A DNA stretch of 13,715 bases from JBMFVE01 sp049966155. GTDB lineage: Bacteria > Bacteroidota > Ignavibacteria > Kryptoniales > JAKASW01. This document shows positions 1-9,400 of this stretch, one piece after another. The position numbers were made by a program, and so were the translations under genes. The stretch is taken from contig JBMFVE010000021.1 in assembly GCA_049966155.1 (NCBI GenBank), positions 1 to 13,715 on the forward strand, read 5' to 3'. Positions within the stretch are counted from its first letter, which is position 1. Every line of letters starts with the position of its first letter. Under the pieces are notes generated by a model that saw only the letters and a program-made list of their open reading frames with translations, had not been told where the DNA came from and ran no database searches.

Positions 1-263
1 CTTCTGACGGAGGTAACTGACTAAAAGATTGATGTACCATGCTGCAGTTTGGCTATTCTGAAAAGATTCCATCGTCTTAAACCTTCTTTCCAGTTGCTTG
101 TTGACACTCCCGGCAAAATTGTTCGTCCTGGGTAAACCGCTGATACGGTGGTGTACCATCAGGTTGTCCCGATATGTGGCTTGGCGAAGGCAAGAGCAGC
201 AAGGATTCCCGTCTTGCTTTCTAAGTCCTCTTCCTCTTTATTGAGAACTCCTGTTGAGGCTTT
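1..263 (-). pseudogene. Transposase C-terminal remnant, frameshifted, runs off left edge
   Basis: Two minus-strand reading frames join into one transposase-like C-terminus. The first, from 263 to 180, reads KASTGVLNKEEEDLESKTG and continues to ILAALAFAK. The second, from 180 to the window edge, begins ATYRDNLMVHHRISGLPRTN and goes on through NKQLERRFKTMESFQ to YINLLVSYLRQK. The phrase 'LPRTNN...NKQLERRFKT' followed by a 'Y.NLLVSYLR' helix is typical of the tail of DDE/MULE-type transposases, but I cannot name the IS family. It differs from the IS256-type fragment at the other end of the window. The two frames are offset by one base near 180, so a single-base deletion has broken the gene, and a TAA at 266-264 closes the frame upstream. 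The 5' part is absent. It directly abuts the stop of the beta-propeller gene at 272. Confidence 0.6.
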
Positions 264-271
264 TTAAAATA

Positions 272-1366
272 CTAAATCTGACCAACTATCAGATACTTCC
301 TTATAACATAGTTTCCGTCTTTTAGGAGATCCAGCGTGTAGAGGTAGTTGTCATTTATTGCGAATGATGCCACTCCCAACGTTCCACCTGGCTTTGAAAA
401 TTTTAGTGACGCTTCATATGAGCCATTTGAGGAACTGTATCTGTCAATCACCTCTACATTGTACTTGTGTGTTGCTGGATAAGACAAAAGATAAATTTTG
501 TTTCTTCTGATGCACGCATCCAATACAACTGGTCCTGAACCTACTACTGAGAACTCTGTTACTTCTCTACCCCCGATATTTTTTTTGTTTCCCATGAGGG
601 CCTCAGGCATAGGGACCTTATCTATCAAATCAACACTGTATTGCTCATTGCCATTGAGGTCAAAGCTCAGCAAGCGGCTCACATTGCCTCCTATTGCAAA
701 AATAGTCTTACCTGAAGTGAGAAGATAAATGTCAATTATGGGAATGGGTAGTTTCTCACTTTCAAAAAGACTGACATCTCCAAAGCTCGCAATTTCTCCC
801 CCATTGTCTTTGTAAATGGCAAAAATATCCTTAATACTCATACGCTGCACCACAAAAGATGTATCATCAATAGCAGCAACGTGGATTGCAACCCCGTTTG
901 GCCTAACTGTCCTCAAAAATTTCCCGTTAGAAGAAAATTCTGAGATAGTCCCGGAGGATGCATCCAACACCAATAGCAATCCTGATGGACAGATGTCCAT
1001 GTCATGAGGTTTTTCGAATTCGCCCGGACCTTTTCCCTTACCATTTCCATAAGTAAACAAGTACTTCCCCTCAGGAGAAATTTTTAGTACACCCGGAATG
1101 CCTTCATCAAGGATATAAAGGTTCCCTGAACCGTCAACTCTGAGTCTTGATGGATATACAACGTGTGTCCGATCGTTCTTTAATTCATTCACAAGTGTCA
1201 ACTTCACATTAAGCCAATTTCTGTCCCCCACCTTGACCTGATTCTGTGGGTTAGCGCCGAATGCCGGAAAACCGCCCTTCAGCAGGAAAGCTGATATCCC
1301 TATTGATATGAGCAGTGGGACAACTAGTATTATAACCGCAAAATACAGATCGCTCTTAGATCTCAT
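272..1366 (-). CDS. Membrane-anchored six-bladed beta-propeller protein
   Basis: This is a 364-residue protein of the six-bladed beta-propeller (NHL-like) family common in Bacteroidota. Residues 8-28 form one hydrophobic segment (YFAVIILVVPLLISIGISAF), so the propeller is probably held on the periplasmic face of the inner membrane. The family signature GKGPGEF lies at 111-117, after a strand pair reading 'SPEGKYLFTYGNG'. Repeats of the kind 'V.GSGNLYILDEG..GVLKISPEG' recur to the C-terminus, which ends naturally. The frame is open further upstream to 1519, but I chose the ATG at 1366. It has a GGAG six bases before it, gives a proper N-terminus, and overlaps the MauE stop as ATGA, so translation is probably coupled. 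The upstream extension would only re-read the MauE gene. Such propellers have no fixed enzymatic activity; scaffold or binding roles are usual. Family call is firm, function unknown. Confidence 0.85.
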   Translation of the reverse strand: MRSKSDLYFAVIILVVPLLISIGISAFLLKGGFPAFGANPQNQVKVGDRNWLNVKLTLVNELKNDRTHVVYPSRLRVDGSGNLYILDEGIPGVLKISPEGKYLFTYGNGKGKGPGEFEKPHDMDICPSGLLLVLDASSGTISEFSSNGKFLRTVRPNGVAIHVAAIDDTSFVVQRMSIKDIFAIYKDNGGEIASFGDVSLFESEKLPIPIIDIYLLTSGKTIFAIGGNVSRLLSFDLNGNEQYSVDLIDKVPMPEALMGNKKNIGGREVTEFSVVGSGPVVLDACIRRNKIYLLSYPATHKYNVEVIDRYSSSNGSYEASLKFSKPGGTLGVASFAINDNYLYTLDLLKDGNYVIRKYLIVGQI

Positions 1367-1806
1367 AACCAACTCCTTCTTAAACACGGGAAATAGCGGC
1401 GGATAATTAAACGCGTAGGATGATTCATTAAGAAAATTATTACACCCACAATTAAGAAATTTCTGAAAAAATAAATCAAAGGTGATTCGTTGCTGACAAT
1501 CGAGACAAAGCAACCACAATCAACGGGACCTTCCCTTATTATTCTGACTGTAGTTACCATAGTAAATATTAATATAGCAAAAAGCATCAACTGTAATGAA
1601 ACATTCGGTTTAAGACCGACTATGACAGAGGTGCCAAGGAGTAGTTCAAATATGACTACATATAGCCCAACCACGACTGGCAGGTCGCTCATGTCTCCAA
1701 CTATGGTTGAGACAGTATTTATAAAAGAACTAAAATTCGCCAATTTGCTAATACCTGATGCAAAAAATATGCTACCTAACGCTACTCTGAGAATCTTATA
1801 TGACAT
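1363..1806 (-). CDS. MauE/DoxX-like redox-associated membrane protein
   Basis: This 147-residue protein has four hydrophobic segments (about 7-22, 44-64, 70-88 and 112-128). It opens with the DoxX/MauE-like phrase 'LRVALGSIFFASGISKLANF'. Between the third and fourth segments it carries DCGCF at 96-100. The C-G-C-F element is characteristic of MauE-type proteins, a family named for methylamine dehydrogenase maturation and thought to move thiol/disulfide equivalents across the membrane. C97 and C99 would be the redox pair; the usual glycine after F is valine here. The tail is basic (RRYFPCLRRSWL). Its stop overlaps the start of the next beta-propeller gene as ATGA. No strong Shine-Dalgarno precedes the ATG at 1806; the upstream bases are only weakly purine-rich, so it may depend on coupling or readthrough from the adaptor gene. 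Methylamine metabolism is not implied: no other mau gene is present. Confidence 0.8.
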   Translation of the reverse strand: MSYKILRVALGSIFFASGISKLANFSSFINTVSTIVGDMSDLPVVVGLYVVIFELLLGTSVIVGLKPNVSLQLMLFAILIFTMVTTVRIIREGPVDCGCFVSIVSNESPLIYFFRNFLIVGVIIFLMNHPTRLIIRRYFPCLRRSWL

Positions 1807-1953
1807 ATGAAACCAAGTTATCCACCAGCTTCACACCTGATACTGCTGTGCTCAACACTGAGAAGCTCCGCGTCATTTCTTATGACTTGCAAGAAAAACA
1901 GGCCTTTGTTGCCACTGCTTCGTGAGATGGAGCAGTGCTTCTACACATTAACA
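1807..1953 (-). other. Intergenic leader between adaptor and MauE genes, with hairpin and tiny ORFs
   Basis: This gap of 147 bases is unusual for an otherwise tight gene run. It holds a perfect 7-bp inverted repeat, CACTGCT (1913-1919) and AGCAGTG (1931-1937), with an 11-base loop and no T-run on either side. On the minus strand there is a 22-codon ORF (1948-1880) starting MCRSTAPS and ending ACFSCKS, which has three cysteines but no clear Shine-Dalgarno. A second ORF (26 codons, starting MTRSFSVLST) ends across the MauE start. A third frame without a start is open for about 40 codons and includes GLFFLQVIRNDAELLSVEHS. I do not recognise a gene here. It could be a processing or attenuation site, or the eroded remains of one. 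Confidence 0.35.
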
Positions 1954-3201
1954 TCAATATTGTTGATAACTGACTACTTTGACCCTTGCCTCATGAGCCA
2001 GGTTGTAGTTGCCGCCTACAATTAGCGTATCACCTACCGATAAGCCATCAAGCACTTCATAGTACTTGTCATTGCCCCTTCCCAGCTTAACGTATTTCCA
2101 TTGGGAAAGGCCATCCTGTACTGTGAAGACAAGCGTCCTGTTGTCTCTAACAAGCACAGCAGATTGTGGAATAATTATAACGTTTCTTAACTCACTTGTT
2201 CCGATCTTTACTGATGCGTACATTCCCGCTTTGACTTTTCCCTGCACATTATCTACCACTACAGTAACTACAGCTGTTCGCTTTTGAATATCGACTGAAG
2301 GATTAATTTCCTGAACTTTTCCATATAGCTTCAACCCGGGCAAAGCTATGAACTCTGCTTCTGCAGGGTCACCCTCATGAATTTTCACTAAATCAGTTTC
2401 CGTTACATCGCATTTAATTCTAATTTTTGATACGTCGATTATCTTCATGCAGAGCATTCCAACTTCCACATAACTTCCTACCTGCATTACACAATCTGAC
2501 ACTACTCCGTCAATAGGAGAAACTACTCGCGTATTCTGTAGATCAAGCTTTGCCTTTTCATAATTTATTGTCGCAGATGTCAATCCTGTACGACCTGCAA
2601 TCACATCTTCACGGTTTACCGTGGAATAAATTTCCATTGCTTCATAGTCCCTTTTAATCCTCTCATACTGATCTTTCGACATTCTTCCTGACTCATATTG
2701 TCGCCTTGATTTTTCATAGAGAGCTCGCAAACTATCAAGCTCGGCAATCTTTCTTGCATTAGCTGCACTGGTTGTAGGCGTCTCTTTCTGCAGACTGTAC
2801 TCTATTTGCGCCCTAAGCAACTGGTCACTTGCTCGCTCAAGATCAAACTTATATTGTGTATCGTCTATTTTGAAAAGTAAATCTCCCTTTTTTACCGGTT
2901 TTCCGTCAAATACGCTCATCTCAATTACCTGTCCGCTTACCATAGGCTTAACCTCATAACTCACGATCGGCAAACAATAACCATTTGTGGTCACCCAGGC
3001 TGTCAGTTCTCCTCTGTGAACTACCGCTACTGATACGGGGAATACGACAGATGACTGTTCCGCACCTGTTAATTCCTTTGTAAAATTCTCATTAGAATCC
3101 TGGATGCGATTATTCGAATTGCTCCCCTTTAAAAGCACAAGAATTCCAATTAACAAAATTGATGCAGAAGTAACAATTATAATGAGCGCTTTCTTTCTCA
3201 T
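1954..3201 (-). CDS. RND efflux periplasmic adaptor (membrane fusion protein)
   Basis: The adaptor links the inner-membrane RND pump to an outer-membrane channel. From the ATG at 3201 it is 415 residues. Residues 5-25 are a hydrophobic anchor (ALIIIVTSASILLIGILVLL), and a low-complexity linker follows. A first biotinyl-lipoyl half (YEVKPMVSGQVIEMSVFDGK) spans about 82-112. An alpha-hairpin coiled coil runs about 120-205, and the second lipoyl half (VVSPIDGVVSDCVMQVGSYV) about 226-245. A beta-barrel and a membrane-proximal domain follow, with the usual 'VPxxAV'-like strand as IIPQSAVLVRDN. The frame is open to a TTG at 3228, but ATG 3201 has AGAGG six bases upstream and gives a normal anchor, while the TTG has no ribosome site. 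It starts 23 bases after RND-1 and is clearly in the same transcript. Substrate is not predictable from the sequence. Confidence 0.9.
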   Translation of the reverse strand: MRKKALIIIVTSASILLIGILVLLKGSNSNNRIQDSNENFTKELTGAEQSSVVFPVSVAVVHRGELTAWVTTNGYCLPIVSYEVKPMVSGQVIEMSVFDGKPVKKGDLLFKIDDTQYKFDLERASDQLLRAQIEYSLQKETPTTSAANARKIAELDSLRALYEKSRRQYESGRMSKDQYERIKRDYEAMEIYSTVNREDVIAGRTGLTSATINYEKAKLDLQNTRVVSPIDGVVSDCVMQVGSYVEVGMLCMKIIDVSKIRIKCDVTETDLVKIHEGDPAEAEFIALPGLKLYGKVQEINPSVDIQKRTAVVTVVVDNVQGKVKAGMYASVKIGTSELRNVIIIPQSAVLVRDNRTLVFTVQDGLSQWKYVKLGRGNDKYYEVLDGLSVGDTLIVGGNYNLAHEARVKVVSYQQY

Positions 3202-3224
3202 TTCATGCCTCTTGTTTCTTAGAT

Positions 3225-6200
3225 TCAAGAAGTTATGTATGGATCATCTGGTTCATCTATATCTTTTTTTGCCCGTCCCTTGCCCGAAGCAATTCTGTAA
3301 AAAGAAGGCATAAAGAGCAATATCATTGGAGTTGAAACGAGTATCCCACCTATTACTCCAAGTGAGAATGTATACCAGAATGAATATATATTAGCATTAA
3401 TTACAAAAGGAGCAAAGCCTGCAATTGTCACAACAGTTGTAATTAGAATGGGTCTTAAGCGCGAACTTGCTGCATTAGCAATTTCCTTTTCAAAACGATC
3501 GGGCTTCCCTTGAACCACCTCGCGTGAAATCCTATCGACAAGAAGGATCCCGTTATTTACAGATAATCCAATCAGAAACAATACAGCTGCATATCCGCCC
3601 CTTCCAAAATTTGCATCGGCAAAATAAAATATTGAAAAGAGCCCAACCAGAGACATTGGAACAGACAAAATTACAATAAGAGGTTTCTTGTATGACTCGT
3701 AAAGAGATGCTGTCACCATAAAAACAATTAAAACCGAAAGCAAGCCAAGGAGAATAAGTGGTACAGCCTGCTCCTTTTCAAATGTAAAAAAGAAAGCCTC
3801 GCGCTTTAACTCATATCCTGGTGGCAGTGATAGGGATTTTACAACTCGATCTGTATAAACATCACCAAATTTGTATGGCCCTTTAAAGTCAAAGGTAATA
3901 TACCTGACGTACTGCTGATTGGTTCTCTCTACTTGAGGCATTACAGGTGAAACAGCAATGTCAACAAGTTTACCAAGGCGAACTAGTCTGGAATTGAAGT
4001 TTAACATTTTATCGCCAATGTTTTCTAATGAAGTGTTCTGGAAGTTAGAAAACTTTATGGTAGTCAGCACTGGCTTATTGCCAATGTCAATATACATCTT
4101 GCCAGCTTCTGAAGCTACCTCGGGAATAAATTCCTGAGCAAAGTCAGAGACCGTTCCGCCAATTGACTGAAGTGCTCGACGATTAATTGTTGCAACGACC
4201 TCGTAACTCTCGGATACCCACGGGAGGCGATCAATGCGAACATTATCTACACGAGGATTTCTTGAAAGAAGATCGCTGACCTGTCGAGCAATTTCCTTAA
4301 CCTTATCGTAGTTGTATCCCAACGCTTCAATTGTAAATGATGGAGATACCTCACCACCTGACCAATAGCCGGGTCCAAAACCGCTCACTGCAACAGTAAA
4401 CCCACCTGTCTGTGCAACTAAAGATGTCATCCTGTCTTTAATTATAAACGGAATAGATGTCATAGCAATTTTTGGATCAAAGTCAATCCTGACAGTTGCC
4501 TCACCACTTGACACTCTGGTAGTGTAACGCTTGATTACTTTTTCGTAAGGCTTAAGTGCTCCTTCGATCTGAGCCGCAAAGCCATCGATCCTCTCAATTG
4601 GCGTACCCTGAGGAGCCTCAATGTAGACAACCAGATATGTTTCCCCACCAAATCTCCAGAGTTCCCCTTTGTACACATGCTTGAAGAAAAGATTTGTTGA
4701 CCCGCCCAGTCCATATTCGACATAGGGCTTGATTGATTGGTAGAAATCACTGCCTATAGCTGAATTGTAAAACTCAGCCAGATGTTGCAACAATGATGGG
4801 CTCTTTTTAATATTATTATGCAACTCTATTCTGTCCGGAAGAAGCCAGACTGGAATTCCTATAACCCAGATCACAAACAACACAGCAATTTTTCTATGCC
4901 TTAGAATTGATTTTTCTACCTTTATATAAAATCTTTTAAGACCTCTGATAACACCCCCCTCACTTTTGATTTGGTATACCCTGGCTCTGACTGTTAACAT
5001 AACAAGAATGGGAACAAGTGTAAAAGCAACAAGAATAGAAGTCAAGAGAACAATAGATGCTGTCTCAGCAAATTGAATGAAATAGGGCTTCAGATTTTCA
5101 GGAAGAAAATAAGCTGGGATAAGAGCTCCCGTCGTCGTCAATGTTGCAGCAATGAGCGGCAGTTTGATTTCTTTGACTGCGTTATGAAGAAGGATTTTAA
5201 TTTGCTTACCTGAGCCCTCCGCTGAATTCGAAATTTCCATTTCCCTTACCATACTTTCCACAACCACGATACTGTTGTCAATAGCTATTCCAATTGACAA
5301 TGCAAGTGCTGCCATTGTCAAAACGTTCACACCTATGCCTGTGATTGAAAGGAATATCAGCCCACCGGAGAGAGAGAATGCTACTGAGACAACAATAAGA
5401 AAAGATATAACGATGTTCCGAAAGAAGAGAAGAACAATGAAAAGAATCGCAACAGCTGAAATTGCGGACTTAGTAGCTAATTCGGACATCTCGTTCTGCA
5501 TATCCGTAGTCCTGTCAAGAATTTTAACGAGCTTTAAACTGTGCGGCAAGACGGATGAGAGTTCAGCGACTTTCTTTTCTACCGATTTTTCTACGCTGAG
5601 CATGTTGGTGCCCTGTTCTCTTGATATTTCAATCGTGGTTGATGGCTTGCCGTTTATCCTGACATAACTGGTAGGTGTTGCTATTGAATCGACGATTCTC
5701 GCAACCTCACCAAGCTTAACACCTGATTTCTTATCAATCAAAACCTGACTCAAATCTTTTAGGCTCGAAATTTTAAATCCTGTATATATAAAATTCTTTT
5801 CACCACCCTGAGAAATCTCACCTAAAGGCTCAGCTGATGTCCCTGCTTGTACTTCACTTATAATATTTTTGACATTAATTCCCGCACTTTCCAATTTTTC
5901 CTTATCTAGTAAAATATAAATCTCTCTCTCAGAACCGCCCATTATGCGAACGTTGCTGACACCCTTTACCCCCATTAAAGCTGGTTTTATGCTCTCTTCA
6001 GCATACTTTTGAATTTCCATTAGACTCAAGTTGCCGTACAGATTGTAACTCATGAAACCCTGAAGTGACGCAAATTCCTCAGGAACAAATTTCGTTATCG
6101 TAGGAATTCCAACTCCATCAGGAAACTCATTTTTCAACCCTGAGAGGCGCTCAACGAGCTCAATTCGTGCAAAGTCCAGGTCTACATCTTTATCAAACTC

Positions 6201-6473
6201 TATACTTACAACCGACTGACCAGCTGATGATATAGAATTGACATTCTTGACTCCGTCAACTGACCATGCTACTTCTTCTATTGGGACAGTTACACTCCGA
6301 ACCACCATTTCACTGGAAGCATCTGGCCAATCGGTTACTATATTGAGTCTTGGAAAATCAACTTCTGGACTCAGTTCAACGGGAAGATGACTTAGCGAAA
6401 ACAGAGCCAATGCCCCTACCATAAGGTGAATCATTATCACGGCTACAGGCCTATCCATTATGCTATTGTGCAT
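3225..6473 (-). CDS. RND-1: inner-membrane efflux transporter subunit (HAE1/AcrB-like)
   Basis: A 1082-residue RND permease of normal length, using the proton gradient to drive export from the periplasm. It shows the family plan: TM1 with RPVAVIMIHLMVGALALFSL at about 8-27, then the first porter domain, then a block of helices from about 335. TM4 carries ALSIGIAIDNSIVVVESM, with D399 in place of AcrB D407 but N400 in place of D408. A second large periplasmic loop follows, and then the C-terminal helix block. TM10 carries LSVNNGILLVDRIS (N973/N974) where AcrB has its lysine. The C-terminus is hydrophilic (KGRAKKDIDEPDDPYITS). It starts 19 bases after the RND-2 stop and is followed by the adaptor after 23 bases. 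Start chosen at ATG 6473, the first in frame; an AAAGGA lies 12 bases upstream. Family certain; drug, lipid or peptide substrate unknown. Confidence 0.93.
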   Translation of the reverse strand: MHNSIMDRPVAVIMIHLMVGALALFSLSHLPVELSPEVDFPRLNIVTDWPDASSEMVVRSVTVPIEEVAWSVDGVKNVNSISSAGQSVVSIEFDKDVDLDFARIELVERLSGLKNEFPDGVGIPTITKFVPEEFASLQGFMSYNLYGNLSLMEIQKYAEESIKPALMGVKGVSNVRIMGGSEREIYILLDKEKLESAGINVKNIISEVQAGTSAEPLGEISQGGEKNFIYTGFKISSLKDLSQVLIDKKSGVKLGEVARIVDSIATPTSYVRINGKPSTTIEISREQGTNMLSVEKSVEKKVAELSSVLPHSLKLVKILDRTTDMQNEMSELATKSAISAVAILFIVLLFFRNIVISFLIVVSVAFSLSGGLIFLSITGIGVNVLTMAALALSIGIAIDNSIVVVESMVREMEISNSAEGSGKQIKILLHNAVKEIKLPLIAATLTTTGALIPAYFLPENLKPYFIQFAETASIVLLTSILVAFTLVPILVMLTVRARVYQIKSEGGVIRGLKRFYIKVEKSILRHRKIAVLFVIWVIGIPVWLLPDRIELHNNIKKSPSLLQHLAEFYNSAIGSDFYQSIKPYVEYGLGGSTNLFFKHVYKGELWRFGGETYLVVYIEAPQGTPIERIDGFAAQIEGALKPYEKVIKRYTTRVSSGEATVRIDFDPKIAMTSIPFIIKDRMTSLVAQTGGFTVAVSGFGPGYWSGGEVSPSFTIEALGYNYDKVKEIARQVSDLLSRNPRVDNVRIDRLPWVSESYEVVATINRRALQSIGGTVSDFAQEFIPEVASEAGKMYIDIGNKPVLTTIKFSNFQNTSLENIGDKMLNFNSRLVRLGKLVDIAVSPVMPQVERTNQQYVRYITFDFKGPYKFGDVYTDRVVKSLSLPPGYELKREAFFFTFEKEQAVPLILLGLLSVLIVFMVTASLYESYKKPLIVILSVPMSLVGLFSIFYFADANFGRGGYAAVLFLIGLSVNNGILLVDRISREVVQGKPDRFEKEIANAASSRLRPILITTVVTIAGFAPFVINANIYSFWYTFSLGVIGGILVSTPMILLFMPSFYRIASGKGRAKKDIDEPDDPYITS

Positions 6474-6492
6474 CAGTTGAAAAGATCCTTTC

Positions 6493-9400
6493 TCATATAT
6501 TTTTGGCCTGCCCTGTACGTGAGATTATGTCAAAATACCTGTACACTACTGGAATTAGGAATAGGGTAAAGATGGTTGAACCAATCAATCCACCTATGAT
6601 TGGATAGCTGATAGCGGCTGCCAGCTCCAACCCCTTACCAAAGCCAAATATTAGCGGCAGCATTCCCAATATCGACGTGAGTGTTGTCATTACAATGGGT
6701 CTGAATCTTTTTCTCATGCCATCTATGATAGCCTCTTTAACACTCATTCCGTACCTCCTGTTATGGGTAATCATATCTACAGCTATAACAGCATCATTGT
6801 CCATTGCTCCAAACATTATAATTAGTCCAATAATCGACATAAGGTTATAGCTCTGATGAAAGAGATACATCGTAATTAGCGAGCCAACCACTGAAAAAGG
6901 ACTGGTCGTTAAAATTACAAGAGGATATATAATGGACTCATACTCCGAAGCTAATATAACATAAACCACAAAGATCGAGAGAAGGATTATAATGAGAAGA
7001 CCCCTGAACATATCTCTTATGTCATCAATCTTACCGCCAACGATGATATGGTATCCCATTGGGAGGTTCATTCTGGAAGCTATATTCTGAATCTCCGATG
7101 CAGCCTTAAAAATTCCAGCTGCCGCCACATTTGCATGAATGCTCACGACCCGCTGTTGATTGTCATGTAAAATAGATGAATACCCGCTGGTTTGTTCCAC
7201 CGACACCAGATCCCTGACCGGGATCCACAACGTTTGGTTCTCCACTGACGAAGCAACATTAGCATCCATGACTGAATTCAGGTCAAATGGTTCGCCGTTA
7301 TCATCTGCAATGATCCTGACTGCGACTTTTCGATCTGTTTGATTAAAATAAGTTACAGCCCTTTTCTGAATGAGATTGGATATTGTACTTACAACCTGTT
7401 CTGTTGTTAGATTGTAAGATTTTATTTTATTACCATCGAGCGTCAGCCATATTTGCGGGCTGGTTGCGGTCAGGTCATTCGCAATTCCAACATCTGTTAG
7501 ATAATGTATCTTTTTTAATCTCGACAAGAGCTCTCCTGCTATTCTGTAGCTAACATTAAGGTCGTTCCCCGCTACTTTAATATCCAGGTCGTTCTCTCTT
7601 GACTGAAGAATGCGTTCAAATGTAGTAGCCGGTCTGGTTATAGTAATATCCGCTGAGTATAAAGAAAGAAATGTATTCAGGTTCTTTAATGCTGAATGGA
7701 CCCCCTTCACTACCTCACTCACCGGAATATCATCTTGAGTTGTGCACTCGATGACTGACAAATTTGATTTAGCAGTGAGCGCCTTAAAGTAATCTTCACG
7801 AGAGGAAATACCCACATCGGCAACAACGTATTTTATATACGGGCTTGCAGTAAGAAGTGATTCAACTTTGGCCGACACCATATTAGTCAGATCAAAAGTT
7901 ACTGAAGGGGGTAGTGATATCTGCACGACAAACCTGCTTTGATCTATGTCAGGTGCTTCTTCAGAAGGAATTAAGAAAACAATTCCTCCTGCCACCACTG
8001 TCAACAGGAATGTCAACAATAAAACCTTCATGCTATTGTCTAACGAATAACCAAGCAATTTTAGATAAAAGGATTTCATCTTCTCGTAAACTAACAGAAC
8101 AGCAGACGCCAATCTGCTCTTGGCCCCTCTTGTGAGATCAGTATTCTGCTCCTTCTCCACAGCCGAATGTTTAATTCTGGTCAGCATACTTGGCACAAGC
8201 GTTATTGCGACAAGCAGAGAAGCCAAGAGCGACAATGTCATGGTGATTCCCATATCCAGGAAAAGCTTTTGAGCAATCCCCTTTACAAATACTACTGGCA
8301 AAAACACTGCAACGTTTGTAAATGTAGAGGCCGCTACAGACAGATTTATTTCCTTTGATCCTTCTATTACCGCATTAATGACAGTGTAACCCTGCTCACG
8401 AAGTCTGGAAAAATTTTCTACAATTATTATTGCGTTGTCCCCAATCATACCAATGCCCAGGGCTAGACCCGTCAAAGAAATAATATTAAAATTTATCCTG
8501 AAGAAATACATTAGTATGACCGTCATCAAGATTGAAAACGGAGTAACCACGCCAACAATTAACGGATACCTTGGATTACGGAGAAACAAAAAAAGGACCA
8601 GAAGGGCGAGAAGCGCTCCAAACAAAATAGCCTGCTCGATGTCAGTGATTGATTTGCTGATGAATTTAGCCTGGTCTATGAGGGTAGTTAGCTTAATAGA
8701 AGGATATTCGCGATTAAGTTCAGCTACTGCTGAATTTACCTCTTTACTCACCTCTATTGTATTAGCACCGGCATCCTTTTTTATATAGATAAGTATTGCC
8801 TCCTTGCCGTTTACACGGGTAAGGCCCTCCCGCTCAGCAAACCCCTCGAACACATTAGCAAAATCACCTAACCTGAATACGGCATGGCCATTACTGACGT
8901 TGACGTCCCTTATATCCTGTAAACCCCGAAATTCGCCAACTGTTCGAATAGGATATCGAAAAACCCCTTTTAAAATAGTACCGCCCTCAATGTTTAAATT
9001 CGAATTCTTCAATGCCTCACTTATCCTATCAAATGTCAGTCCCAGTGCCTGCAATTTAGAAGGATCAATCTCAACATAGACCCCCCTTTCTGTTCCCCCT
9101 GCCACAACTGCCTGAGAAACACCGTTTAATTGCTCAAACCTCCTCTTTATTAATGATTCAGCTAGTTCGCGCAAATTCGAAAGAGACGTCTCAACGGCAA
9201 TTTGACGTGGTGAGAATTCGGGATCAGAACTGCCACTCTGATTAGATGTGCTTAAGGGTAACGTTGAGTTTTGATCTGTATTCGAATATTGAAGTGAAAT
9301 GGTCATTATCGATTCAGTTGAAGGGTCAATCTTGTAAATCGTAGATCGCCCTACTTCCTTGGGGAGTGTGCTCTTTATTTCGTCGAGCTTTTCGCGTACT

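Noticed and set aside
1367..1519. N-terminal extension of the anchored propeller protein up to 1519
   Set aside because: It overlaps the MauE-like gene in another frame, and the ATG at 1366 has a ribosome site, a membrane anchor directly after it, and the ATGA overlap.
1913..1937. Hairpin as a rho-independent terminator
   Set aside because: No T-run on either strand after the stem; kept only as an unexplained hairpin.
3202..3228. TTG start nine codons upstream for the adaptor
   Set aside because: No ribosome site before the TTG; ATG 3201 has AGAGG at a good distance and gives a normal signal anchor.
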